From: Hansfordia pulvinata
Taxonomy: Eukaryota; Ascomycota; Sordariomycetes; Xylariales
NCBI GenBank assembly: GCA_006538405.1
Contig: BJKQ01000016.1
Location: 682,001 to 746,000, forward strand
Reading direction: 5' to 3'
Length of the DNA stretch: 64,000 nucleotides
Shown: piece after piece, positions 21,613 through 31,754 of the stretch
Numbering within the stretch: position 1 is the first letter of the stretch
Layout: each line of letters begins with the position of its first letter
Notes under the pieces: model-generated
The model's input: only the letters and a program-made list of their open reading frames with translations
Databases searched by the model: none
Told to the model about the DNA's origin: nothing
Translations under genes and position numbers: made by a program

Positions 21613-22746
21613 TTATCCAAGGTAGTCGTCCAGCCCGCCAAGCTCACTTATGCCTCTTTCCCCGGCTGGACCTGTCCTCCTTCTCCTTCTCCTTTCCCTT
21701 ACCTTTCCCCTTATCTTTATCCTTACCACCGCTGTCCTTCTCCTTGCCCTTCCCCTTGTCTTTCCCTTGCCGGCGTCCGCCTGTTCCCTTTCCTTACCCT
21801 TGCTCTTGGCCTTACCCTTGCCCTTGTCCCTCGCCTTCCTCTCCGAAGGCGAGTCTTCCGCGTCGTCGTATTCGTCGCCGCCGCCTCCCTGCAGCTGCTC
21901 GTAGTACTCCGGGTAGTGCTCTGCGGACAGCGGGTCCGGGCTCTCCTGCCACCCCAGCCCGGAGCCCTGGTAGTCGTCGGCCAGCGGCCGGAGCCGCGCC
22001 CGCTTGCGCCGGTAGTCCTCCCTGTCCTGCGTGTTGATCAGCAGCGGGTCGGGCGAGCTCAGGTCGGCCGCCCCGGGGCCCGACCGGATCGGGGTCGTCG
22101 GGTACTGCTCCTCAGGCGCCGGCTCGTCGTCGCCCTCGAGATCGTAGGCCGCACCCCCGGCGTAAGAGACCTGCCGCCGAGGCCGTGTGCTGGGCCCCGG
22201 GTCCCCGTCTTCGTAGTGCTCCGTCTGAGTCGCGTAGATGGCTTGCTGCTGCTGCTGCTGCTGCTGATGCTGGTAGTCGAGATCGTCCTCGAGCCAGGCG
22301 TCCTGTTGAGCCTGGCGGGCTGCTTCATCATAGGCAGCCATCTGCTGGTATTCCGCAGAGTATCCGAGTTCCGCCATGTCCTGCATCAGTGGCTCTGGCG
22401 TATAAGAAGGTTCGAGATCGAAGGACTGGCCTCCCTGGTCCAGCAGACCTCCATGATAGTCTACCGTTGCCGGGGCCGTGACCCGCTGTCCGGGGCCCAG
22501 CCCTGGATGATTCGGGCCCCAATTCTTTCGGCTCAACTGTTTGGCTGATTTGGCCGGCCCTGGCCAGTTCTTCTTTGAGCAAGTACAGTCGCCTTTGCTG
22601 CAGATGACACGGTTCTGTCGCACGTGCGTCGACGTACAAATCAGCCATCCGGCACCGCAGGCGCAATCTGCAAGGTGACTTGGGACGTGAACGCCCAAGG
22701 GATGGTCACAGTACAGGCACATGCCCTCTTGGTCTGAGCTATACAT
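21613..22746 (-). CDS. Cys-rich, acidic/Gln-rich protein with basic C-terminal tail, unknown
   Basis: Single exon, 377 residues from the Met at 22746 (MYSSDQEGMCLYC). The first 70 residues carry nine cysteines plus histidines in pairs (CLYC, CACG, C, CSKGDCTC), which looks like a small zinc-binding module. The middle is acidic and Tyr/Gln-rich, with a polyglutamine run encoded by CAG (about residue 165). The last 90 residues are strongly basic, with Lys-Gly and Arg runs (KGKGKAKSKGKE ... RRRRRR). The order zinc module, disordered acid, basic tail suggests a nucleic-acid-associated protein, but that is inference. The frame is open upstream to 22830. The extreme Lys/Arg tail is encoded by purine-only DNA, so a chance extension of the frame cannot be excluded. 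Confidence 0.6.
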   Translation of the reverse strand: MYSSDQEGMCLYCDHPLGVHVPSHLADCACGAGWLICTSTHVRQNRVICSKGDCTCSKKNWPGPAKSAKQLSRKNWGPNHPGLGPGQRVTAPATVDYHGGLLDQGGQSFDLEPSYTPEPLMQDMAELGYSAEYQQMAAYDEAARQAQQDAWLEDDLDYQHQQQQQQQQAIYATQTEHYEDGDPGPSTRPRRQVSYAGGAAYDLEGDDEPAPEEQYPTTPIRSGPGAADLSSPDPLLINTQDREDYRRKRARLRPLADDYQGSGLGWQESPDPLSAEHYPEYYEQLQGGGGDEYDDAEDSPSERKARDKGKGKAKSKGKEREQADAGKGKTRGRARRRTAVVRIKIRGKVRERRRRRRTGPAGERGISELGGLDDYLG

Positions 22747-23400
22747 GACGACTGACGACAAAAAAACTGATATCAATGATGTAACGATGGAGTGGACTTG
22801 TCGGACTTTGTTCGAGGATGCCCAAAACACCTACCCCAAGGCCCGACCAACTTGGCTGTGTTAATTATTCTAAATCCAATGTTGGATCACCTGTGAAAGG
22901 CGACATCACGCCCCCAAATCGCCTCCAGCCTGGTCCTCACTGTGATCGAGGAGAAAAAGTGACTGATTCCACGGGCCACCCGAACTCAAGGATTCGTCGG
23001 ATAATATTTCATGCACAGAGCCCTTGGAAGGGCACTGTAGCATTTTGGAGATGCCCAAGGCCTCACTGGCTGGCAGCACCTGGTGACACAGCCTTGTCTA
23101 CCGCTCAGCCACTTTTCGCTTCCGGATTGGCTGAACGTGGGTGATTCTGCGCAGTCAGACTCGGAGCAACCCAAAAATCCTCCCTTATTCCTGGGCACTA
23201 TGCATTTACAGATGCCTTGCTACTGGAGCAGGTGAGCTTTTGGGAAGCATCGAGACCGGAAATGGACCGCGGCGAGGAATAGTGACTCATTCGTCGGAAG
23301 CGGTACCCATCCGTCAATTCTACGCACTTCCGACATTCATCTCCCTGGGTTCTTCCCCGGTCAAGCAACCAGTTAAGTCCTGTAGGGTACTCGGGAGGGT

Positions 23401-23450
23401 TGCGATACGATATGGCATGTTGCGATACGACATGGCATGTTGCGATGGCA
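23401..23450. repeat. 20-bp tandem repeat, 2.5 copies
   Basis: The unit TGCGATACGAYATGGCATGT occurs at 23401-23420 and 23421-23440 (one difference), with a partial third copy starting TGCGAT. Confidence 0.9.
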
Positions 23451-23534
23451 GCCCTAGCATAGGTGACAGGCACAGTCATTCGCTGAGTGCGGTACCGTTT
23501 CCAAGGATACGTTGCTATTGGGCGACTCGCACCC

Positions 23535-23624
23535 GTTGAATTCCAGAAATGCACCTTTGCTCGGGCGCATGAATGTGCAGTTGGATTCCAGAAATGCACC
23601 TTTGCTCGGGCGCATGGGTGTGCA
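23535..23624. repeat. 45-bp direct tandem duplication
   Basis: Two adjacent 45-bp copies at 23535-23579 and 23580-23624 differ at about three positions (GTTGAATTCC against GTTGGATTCC; CATGAATG against CATGGGTG). All visible differences are A/G transitions. Confidence 0.9.
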
Positions 23625-23926
23625 GTTGATGGGCGGCTCCGACAGGAGATTCATTCGTGGGATCTGTGGAACTACATCCGATTCCTATTCCCAAGGTCGC
23701 CATGATCGTGGTAATAGAACAGGGACGCATTCAGGCCTCTCGGGTAAAACAGTTGAAAAAAAAAAAAAAAGAAAAACCACTTTCGCGGAGTGTATGCTGC
23801 TGGTAGAACCTTAACGCATCGGTCGTCACTTATGAAAGTCAACCAGACCGTCCGCTGCCAAGACGGAGTTTCCGTTTCTCTCTATTTCTGTAGGCCAGTG
23901 CTACCTCAGTGCCCGGAAAGCTGGTA

Positions 23927-26044
23927 CTACCCGTATTGACGATCTCCCAGGACCTCGACACCGTGCATCCAGGGATGCTGTAGGTCGAGACCAGGAATGG
24001 CAAGAAGGCGCAAGGAAATCTGCTGGAAAATGTCCTTCTGAGCATGCGCAATATAATCTTGTGTGGCTTGCCGGGAAGGGTTGGTTTTGATCTTGCAGGA
24101 TTCTGGTACGGTCTCTAGCATTTGCACGGCGCTCAACGGGGCAAAGGCGTCCAAATGCGATTTACCGCGCGGGTGTTTTGCACTGTTTCGGTAACCCTCG
24201 TCCTTGACGACTTTCGAACCGTTGATGATCCATTCCCAGCACACGTACTCACGAGTCCAAGGGTGCTCAAGATTCGGCAGAATGTCTGGCTCAATGTGCG
24301 TTCTTGGGACGAAATCGGCAATTGGCCGCCATGTGGGGAGGTGCATATAGCTGGAGATGTTGAGCTGCTGGTTCAGTCGCGTTTGCAGGACCTTGACCCT
24401 GGGAAAAGCATCTGAACATTCGGCGGTGCCATGCTCAGGCTCATCCCAAAAGGACTGTTGCGAGCCCGTCCAAGCCGGCATCACAAGCTGCGGTGTGCGA
24501 TAAGAGTCCGTCCAGCGAATCTCCTTCATCTGGTCCAAGTAGCGCTCGAGCATGTGGATGAGTTTAACGTCTCCCAGTAGCAACATTCCTAGCCACAACA
24601 AAGCTGGCCCGGCCCGATACTGCGCCAAAACCTGCGCCAGGCGTATGTAGACACGGGACTGCAGAATTGGCTGCAAAGCTGCATGGATCGAGTTCAACCA
24701 GGGGCTAACGACGTTGCATTCGATTTCGGGATTCCAGAAAGCACTCCAAGCCATAGACTCGAGTTCGAACGGATGCAAACTGAGATTCATGTAGTAGGGC
24801 AGGTCCTCGTAGCTCAAGGCGATCGACCTGTGAACGCTGCTGCTATACCGAAGACGAAAGAAGTCGAGGCCTGTGAGGTCTTCTTTGGTAAAGCAGGGTT
24901 GAAGCTCTCTCCATTGATAAAGAGGCAGAAGAAGGGCCGCGAGCAGCCCGGCGTGATGAGGGCTTAGGGCATCAAGCTTGTCGTCGAGGCCCAGGAGGAA
25001 GCAAAGCTCCAAGAGCAGGTCACGGGCCTCGACGGAGCCAGGCGCCTCCCAGTCATCCTCAGGCAGCTGGTCATCTATCAAGATCTGGACAGAAAAGTCA
25101 GGCGAGATGGCGACCGCCCAGGGCGCGTGGCCGTCGCGGTAACCGCCGTTGACTTCCCATGCCGGAGCCGGGCACAAGACAGCACAGAGCCAGCGGATCA
25201 GGCGAGGCGATGCTGTAGAAGGCAAATGCACCCGTGAGGCGCTGGCAGCAGCCTGGCTTGGGGTCAGGGGATGGAGTCTGTGCCGGGTATAGACCAGCCG
25301 TTTCTCCTGGAGCTCCAGCAACCGGCTGGACAAGATGTAAGCCCAGCATGTGGTGAAGAGAAGCAAGCCCGGGGGTCTGCCATGGCGTGAGTTGCACTCC
25401 AGCTGAGACTGGAGCTGGCACTCGACGACGTCACTGGTGGACAGCCAGGCCATATCGTCTTCGGAGCCGCGCGTGTACTGAAACTGGCCTTTGGCGTCAA
25501 TCACCCGCCAGACGGGGCGGCCTGCGAGGGTCGTGGCTCCGGGCGTGGGCGGTAAGCCCGGTGCGTCCAGCAGCAGAAGCGTGCGGAGGTCCAGCAGGCC
25601 AGCAGGCCACTGGTGACCGGGTGAGGCGATGGCTTGTTGAACTATGGGGTACCAGAGCGCATAGCCCTGTGCCCAGACCTCATCGATGCGGGCCTGGGTG
25701 GGCAGCAGAGGGTCGCCCGCCTTGCCGATCAGAACGGAAGCCCGACTATCAGTGGACTCATCCTCGTCCCCCTCCTCGAGCCCTCCGGCTCCAGTGGCGC
25801 ATTGTGACAGTGGCCAAGGCCCGGTCGGGGCTGTGAAGGCGTGCTCAGGGGGGTCCTTGGAAGACGGGGCGTAGCGACATACGAGGCCAAAAGCCACGAC
25901 GTCTTTCCAGAGCCGGGCCACGTATGCTGGGTCGGTGTCTGGTCTGGGGGGCGTGCAATCCGCGTCCATGGTCCTGTCCGTGACCGCGTCGTCGACCAGC
26001 GGGTCCAAGTCGGTCTCGGGGCTCGAAGAGATCTCCGTCTCCAT
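23927..26044 (-). CDS. Large protein of unknown function (705 aa)
   Basis: Uninterrupted 705-codon frame on the minus strand starting METEISSSPETDLDPLVDDAV at 26044. The frame is open a further 127 codons upstream, but that part (NQPTNKPTNKPSRHTKQTN) derives from a simple repeat and reads as leader. There is no signal peptide or membrane anchor. The sequence is globular-looking, rich in Trp and Leu, with an acidic patch (LEEGDEDESTDS) near residue 80. Recognisable blocks are YVARLWKDVVAFGLVCRYAP, YQWRELQPCFTKEDLTGLDFFRLRYSSSVHRSIAL and HPWTREYVCWEWIINGSKVV. It resembles the large uncharacterised proteins found in Sordariomycetes accessory regions, but I cannot name a domain. Codon use and length make it a real gene. 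Confidence 0.75.
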   Translation of the reverse strand: METEISSSPETDLDPLVDDAVTDRTMDADCTPPRPDTDPAYVARLWKDVVAFGLVCRYAPSSKDPPEHAFTAPTGPWPLSQCATGAGGLEEGDEDESTDSRASVLIGKAGDPLLPTQARIDEVWAQGYALWYPIVQQAIASPGHQWPAGLLDLRTLLLLDAPGLPPTPGATTLAGRPVWRVIDAKGQFQYTRGSEDDMAWLSTSDVVECQLQSQLECNSRHGRPPGLLLFTTCWAYILSSRLLELQEKRLVYTRHRLHPLTPSQAAASASRVHLPSTASPRLIRWLCAVLCPAPAWEVNGGYRDGHAPWAVAISPDFSVQILIDDQLPEDDWEAPGSVEARDLLLELCFLLGLDDKLDALSPHHAGLLAALLLPLYQWRELQPCFTKEDLTGLDFFRLRYSSSVHRSIALSYEDLPYYMNLSLHPFELESMAWSAFWNPEIECNVVSPWLNSIHAALQPILQSRVYIRLAQVLAQYRAGPALLWLGMLLLGDVKLIHMLERYLDQMKEIRWTDSYRTPQLVMPAWTGSQQSFWDEPEHGTAECSDAFPRVKVLQTRLNQQLNISSYMHLPTWRPIADFVPRTHIEPDILPNLEHPWTREYVCWEWIINGSKVVKDEGYRNSAKHPRGKSHLDAFAPLSAVQMLETVPESCKIKTNPSRQATQDYIAHAQKDIFQQISLRLLAIPGLDLQHPWMHGVEVLGDRQYG

Positions 26045-27335
26045 GGCTGGCGCGAAGCCTCTTTCCGCGTCTCTTTCTGTGCCGGGAAACAGGGGAGATG
26101 GGTGGTGGGCAGGCGGCGATGCTCTCACAGTACATACTGCAGGCAGAGGGAAGATGGAGGAGGGAGAAGGCTGGCTGGATACCTCAGGTACCCTTCCGCA
26201 ATCGCCGGCGATGGGATCGCTCTGCGCAATGTTTGTCTGCTTTGTGTGCCTGCTTGGTTTGTTGGTTGGTTTGTTGGTTGGTTGGTTTCCCCAGAGACGT
26301 CGTGACGCGAGGGGGCCGCGCAGCAAACCCGGCCGCGGGCAGGGACGGGATGGGGTGCAATGGGCAGCTTGGGGATTGGCCGGGCGGGCGACCTGAGCTC
26401 TCACGGGCAGGTGACACGGCGGCACGACGAGGGACTGGAGTATCTCGCCTTGTCGTTACACCAAACCACAGGCGTGCGCTGCGCATTGAGGTAGTGTTGG
26501 TAAATACACGGGCGGGCGCAAGCAGCATCCATGGAAGCAAGCGGCTCATCCAGGCCCAGACCTCGGCCTGGTTGGCATGGCGGTCGATGTCGTGCCTGGA
26601 TTGGCCTACGTGTACTCAAGAAAATATCTACCATGCCTCATCGCATTCAATGTACATTACACACTGTTTCGTTGGATCACATGATGCCGTATCATGTTCT
26701 TACCCGTCAACTGTGCAGCATTGGAGCCTTCGCATGCAACTACACCAGACATCAACCTATACGTGCTAGGTAGCCCACCGATTTATGCACGTAAGCATGG
26801 TTTGGAGAGATGCTTCAGTTGGCGAAACATCAAGTGCAGATACCTCTCCAATGTTCAGCGCCTCACACCTATTGACACCTGTACAATGAAATGCTGAATG
26901 GGTGCCACGGACTTGATCGCAATCCCCGTCAACATTGGCGGACCACGCGCCTCGTCCCCCGCAATCGACCAACAAAACTCAGTCATGGCTGAGGATGTAA
27001 GGGAGGCACGCTTCGTCTCATTTCGCGCATGCCTCAGTAGGTGCCTACGAATACCTACCACCTTCCTAACGTACTCGAAAGAACCCACCCACGCGATGGC
27101 ATCGATGCGCACGAGAAGCAAGACCGAGTTGGCCCTCATCATCGCTCCCAGCTGACGTACCTGTCATCGCGTCTGGGCCTCACTGGCGTCGCTCCAAGGG
27201 GCGTGTCGTGGTCGGTCGCAGTGCCATGCAAAGCGCCCTCCCACGTCAGAAACAAGTCGCCGCCGCCGTCGCCGCCCCCCTTGTCGCTTATTAGATCTCC
27301 GGACACAGCGCCACGCAGGCCTGGGATTCCAGTAC

Positions 27336-27380
27336 AGCGCGCGTCGTGTCAGCGCGCGTCGTGTCAGCGCGCGTCGTGTC
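27336..27380. repeat. 15-bp tandem repeat, three perfect copies
   Basis: AGCGCGCGTCGTGTC occurs three times in a row (27336-27350, 27351-27365, 27366-27380), about 180 bp upstream of the presumed TATA box of the secreted-protein gene. Confidence 0.95.
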
Positions 27381-27558
27381 AGGGAGCAACAGGCAGGTAG
27401 GTAGTCAGGTAAGCTTACGGGAGCTCGCTCCCTGCCAGCCTCACGTGTGATGCCGCACATCAGCCACCTGCTTCAACTCGACTCACCTCTGGAATTGGCA
27501 TGGCCCTTCCACTCTGCCAGCCAATCCGTGCCCCCGACGAGAGGGCGCGCGAGGAGGA

Positions 27559-27565
27559 TATAAAG
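27559..27565 (+). promoter_or_regulatory. Putative TATA box of the 27.7-kb secreted-protein gene
   Basis: TATAAAG in a GC-rich context (GGATATAAAGCGGG), followed by a pyrimidine-rich leader before the ATG at 27677. Confidence 0.5.
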
Positions 27566-27676
27566 CGGGCTGCGAGTCTCCGTCTTTCGTTTCCCTTTCG
27601 ACCGCCCACAATCATCCTCATCTCGTTTCTCCCGCCCACCGAAGCCGGGTGCGTAGACACCGCAGTACAAGCCACC

Positions 27677-28213
27677 ATGCACCTCTTAACCTCCTTCGCC
27701 GCCATTCTTCTGGTACTGGGCACCTCTGTGGGCGCCACGCTAGTCGGCGTCGCACCCGTCATCCGCGACGACGGGCGCAGCTTAAGCTCATCGCGGCTGC
27801 AAACCCACTTCGCCTGGGTCATCACGATAACAGGGACACACAAGGAAACCGGAGCACCGATGTCAGCTATGCAGGCATTCAAGGGCTGGCCCGAAACTCC
27901 TGGATTCAATGGTTGGGAGATAGGCCAGAGGTGGCGAGAGGAGCTGATTCGATACGACCTCCCATACTGGAACGGTATTTCCGTCTCGTGGTATATGAAC
28001 CAAGAAGGGGCAAACAAAAGAACAGAGCGAGACGTCAGCAAGGCCCTCACAGATGAGTTTGGCCAGGAAGTCAAACTGGCCCACCGGGTCCCAAATGAGA
28101 GCCGCATCAACCTGGTCAACGGCAACACATACATGAGCCGAGATCCCTATTACGATGGCATGGACGACGAAGCTCCGAACCCCGGAAGCTGGCCCCCTTG
28201 GTACTATGATTAG
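27677..28213 (+). CDS. Small secreted protein, unknown function (178 aa)
   Basis: Intronless; the start at 27677 sits in a CCACCATGC context and is preceded by a leader with a TATA box. The N-terminus MHLLTSFAAILLVLGTSVGA is a signal peptide. The mature protein (TLVGVAPVIRDDGRSLSSSRLQTHFAWVITITG ... ) lacks cysteines and is Trp/Tyr-rich, ending DDEAPNPGSWPPWYYD. An NES and an NGT at about residues 146-157 look loop-like, with NES (N-x-S) a possible N-glycosylation site. The frame is open upstream to 27500, but that part is leader. No family recognised. The size, signal peptide and lack of introns fit a lineage-restricted secreted protein. Confidence 0.75.
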   Translation: MHLLTSFAAILLVLGTSVGATLVGVAPVIRDDGRSLSSSRLQTHFAWVITITGTHKETGAPMSAMQAFKGWPETPGFNGWEIGQRWREELIRYDLPYWNGISVSWYMNQEGANKRTERDVSKALTDEFGQEVKLAHRVPNESRINLVNGNTYMSRDPYYDGMDDEAPNPGSWPPWYYD

Positions 28214-29486
28214 TACAGACAACGATGTCACTTGTTGATAGCATTCGCGCACTCTCTCATCATGGAAGGGGACAGAGAGGACATGGAGGAGGGATCGCAC
28301 TCCTCGGGGGCTTGGAGCGTCGCGTCGCGCCCTTGGCGATCGCATGCACGGGAAGATGACGAGGAACCCAATTATGGGCAGTGATCTATGTAACCGACAG
28401 TAGTATTCAGAGTACCCAGTTACTGCTTGGCTTCTAGAGCTAGGCTACATGTACTTGATGAGATCTACGGTTCAAGACTGAAACAAGACCATGCTCTGCT
28501 CACTTTGCGAGGCCGTGCCCGTCCCACCATACCGTAGAAGAAAATTGAACCAGGTACATTAACGCGATGAATTGGCTCAGACATGGGCAAGCGAACGGGA
28601 TATCGAGAGCTGTTGCGCGGAAAGGGTCGCAAAGTAGCCAGTCATGGGGGCCGATAATGCCTCGAGGACTGGGCGGTGGCGGTCACCCAGGCAATCGGCC
28701 TCCGTGAGGTGAGCACGCCTATCTTCCTGGCCTCTATCTCCTTATATGGATGTAGACGTAGCTGGGACGCCCGTAAGACAAGGTAAGCCTTGTATGACAG
28801 GCCGTTTGCCACTTGATCAGGGCCCTCGTTCTCACTCTCTCCCTTGTTGCCCCGCGAGTCGGGGTCCCTGACCAGCAAGCAGCGTGAGCAGAGCCGGAAT
28901 TAGAATCCCCTTGAAGCCAGGCAAGCACATCGGGCTCATAGCCATTGCGACTGGCCATAGGGTGAATTCAGTAGAGGGGAGGCTTGTGGCTGTGGCTGTG
29001 GCTGGTTCCCATCTGCATCCGGAGTTGGTGGCGGCGGAGTGCACTGCCGCCTGGCTTTGTTGGCGCCGACTTACACGATGTGGGTACAGGGGCTCCCTTA
29101 TTACTTGCTGACTCCCTTACGTCTGAAGCCCCTGGGAAACCCTGTTGAGGACAAGCAAAAGACAGCGCACAAGCAGAAAGCCTGGTGTCGTTTCTGGTCT
29201 TTTGTCCTCCCCCGCCGCGTTGACGGAAACGGAGCAGAGCTCAAAGAATAGCCGCGACTCTTGACATCATGGCTTCAGCTGCAGGGCTAGTTAAGGCAGA
29301 TGCTGCCATATCAGGAGCAGAGCTCCCAGGCGATCAGCGGACACTCTTGTCCACGTACAGGCTTCCTACACGCCGCGTTTCCATCTTCATCTCGGCGGGA
29401 ACCCTGTTAAGTCCTGTTGTGTTGATGGGCGCGCACTTTACACCCACGATCCGCCCTGGCCAGTCCCCGCCAAACACCCGCAGAGC
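28214..29486. other. Intergenic region
   Basis: About 1.3 kb with no clear gene. A short frame from the ATG at 29269 (MASAAGLVKADAAISGAELPG) could be a 5' exon of the following gene, but I cannot find a supported junction. Confidence 0.4.
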
Positions 29487-31732
29487 ATGCTTCCCATTGC
29501 CCTGATATTGAGACGAATCTGGAGGCGGCGAAACGCCCGGACCAAGACTCACGCGAGACGGAATTCAAGGCGAAGAGCTGCCCTTCACAGGTTTCACCTC
29601 CCTCTGGCGCTGAGGCGACATCTGCAGACGGCAGAAGAAGCGCGTCAGAGCCACCACCGCCGGCCTCGAGCCACCCCAGAGACAATCTCGCCCGTCACCT
29701 CCCAGTCGTCCTGGGGGAAGCCCCCGTCCAGCCTTGTCTTGGACGCTCCGCTCACTCGGAGAGCCAACCCCCTGATCGGCCCGGAGGACACCCGATACCT
29801 GCAGGTGTTGGCCCATTTCGAGGACCTCTTGCGATTCCCCCGCTGGCACCTTGACGAAGTCATCGCCTCCGCGTTCGGCCAGCACGAGGCCACTCTGCTG
29901 ACGCGCGCCAGCAGCCCGCCCGAGCTGGTCGAGTGGCAGCGGCAGGACGCGCTGCGCTTTCGGGACCTGCTCAGCACGAGGTTCAGAGGCTCGCCACCGT
30001 CCATCGCCACCAAGATGACACTTCTGTACTTTGGCCTGCCGGTCTCCCCCATTGACACCGACACGGACCAGCTCTTCCGCCCACCGGGAAGCGAGGCTGG
30101 GACTGAGAGTGGAGCATGGCACTCGCGGACCAGCGGTCTACGAGGGGGCTTGCTGGGGGAAGAGGACATTCTGTCGGGCATCTTCGACGACGACGGAGAA
30201 TGGCTAGACGAGACCGGCCAGACTGTAGCTTCCGCAGACCTGGGAGCAGTCACTGCTGAGACCCTATCAGCGTCGGCGAGACCCTCGCTCGGCTCGCCAA
30301 GCCCCTTTACGAGGGACGAAAACGGCGCACATATCGCCGTCCCGGGAGCCGTGTCGCCCGAGGTCAGAGTGGAGATCTGCGGCTACCAGGGGTCTGCTCT
30401 CTCGTCGACCCGGCCATCGTCGTTCATCCGAGCCGTCCAGCACCTCCTGGGCGCCTCCGGGGCGGCCGTCGATCACTACGACGTCTGCCTCGAGCTTTGG
30501 GAAGCCGTCCGAGGTCCCATCGGCGCCTCCCAGACGCATCTTTTTGTGTGCAATGTGACTGGCACCATCTCCCCTCGCGCCGCAACGTGGGACGAGGACG
30601 GCGTGTTCGGCCGGTTCCTGGATCACCACTTCTCCGGCGAGGACGCAGAGTCAAAGCACACCCTGTTCGTGCACTACCTCCGGGAGTCCCACCCGGGCCA
30701 CTGCTTCCCCGACGACGGCACCACCCTGCAAATCCACTCCGCCAGAGACTTGACGACGGCATACATGAGGGCGCCGGCGCGGATCCGCGACACCCACAGG
30801 TCCAACCAGCTGAGCGGCGAGTACCGCAAGGCCATCCGGAGCCTGTTTCCGCAGGCACCGCGCGCGAGGCTCGAGTTCTCCGCGGGCAACGAGCCCGACT
30901 CTCTGGGCGTCGCATTTGGCCAGACCCGCCGCCGTCCGTCTGGTCCAACCTCTCTTTGAGACGCGGCGAGCGGAGTTTGCAGATCTCTCTGCGCGACGTG
31001 CCCTCCAGTGACATACCGATCACCATCCCGGGCGCTTTCGCTGTTGGGGGAGACCGCTGTGCCTCCTCCTCCGCCTCCTCGGTTTCAGACAATGGATCAT
31101 CCGTGGACGACGATGGCAGCGTTTTCGATACTCGTCCACTCGAGAAGCTCTACGAGGCTGTGAGCGGGAGCAACGCAGGCCTGGCTGGAGACCCGCGCTT
31201 TGCTGGGCTGCACGTCTGGACGCCAGGCGAGGGCATCCTCGACCCTGAGAGCAAGCCCGGCAGCGTCGACGACTTGGAGGCCCTAAAGAGCCCGAAAACA
31301 TACTCAGCCTGGCCCCGGGTGATGCGCGACTGGGAAGCCCGCCGGCGCCAGACCCGCAGCAGCCCCAGCATCGTCGCCGTTCCCATCTTCGCCAGCTATC
31401 ACCTATGGACCGAGGCTCGGCAGCCCGAGCGTGAGCCTCCGACCCCCGTCGACCTCCAGTCCATGACTCTGGCCGAGTTCCGAGCGGTGGTAGCCAGACT
31501 GTTTCCTCACCATGACCCGGCGTCCGGACAGTCCGTCCACCTCAGGCAGACGACGTGGGGCCGGTCTGATCTCGACTTCGTGGTCAGGCAGGAGACGGAC
31601 GAGCGCGAGTGGACCTGGATCGTGCGCCGCGTCACCGAGCCGGACATCACGCTGGCCATCAGGAGCTGGGAGAACCAAGGAGGCGAGTCCCGATTCCGAG
31701 TCTGCCCTGCGCAGAAACACGTCCAAACCTAA
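29487..31732 (+). CDS. N-terminal and middle part of a large protein of unknown function, with a frame change
   Basis: Two protein-like stretches in different frames meet near 30915-30930. The first ends ... RLEFSAGNEPDSLGVAFGQ and the second begins PPSVWSNLSLRRGERSLQISLRDVPSSDIP. They appear to be one protein: neither side has a start or stop of its own at the junction and no intron of reasonable size fits. Content includes LIGPEDTRYLQVLAHFEDLLRFPRWHLDEVIASAFG, WDEDGVFGRFLDHHFSGEDAES and MTLAEFRAVVARLFPHHDPAS. The N-terminal 60 codons in this frame are Arg-rich shadow-like sequence. A different frame (TNLEAAKRPDQDSRETEFKA ...) reads better there, so the true start is unresolved. The second stretch ends at a TAA at 31730-31732, probably inside an intron leading to the next segment, which is in the same frame. 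No family recognised. Confidence 0.55.
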
Positions 31733-31754
31733 ACCCGTTGCTGACCGAGCGCAG

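Larger units (their letters stand above)
22747..23926. other. Intergenic region with minisatellites
   Basis: About 1.2 kb without a gene, between two minus-strand genes. Includes two short tandem repeats (listed separately) and an A15 run at 23756-23770. Confidence 0.5.
26045..27676. other. Intergenic region between divergent genes
   Basis: About 1.6 kb without a recognisable gene; it holds the promoters of the 705-aa protein (-) and the 27.7-kb secreted protein (+). A GGTTGGTTTGTTGGTT repeat lies at about 26260-26285. A TATAAAG at 27559-27565 lies about 118 nt before the ATG at 27677 and is a plausible TATA box. Confidence 0.5.

Noticed and set aside
21433..22548. 371-codon plus-strand open frame rich in Leu/Pro/Arg
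   Set aside because: It is antisense to the Cys-rich/basic protein frame; its composition reflects the pyrimidine-rich complement of that gene, with no motif.
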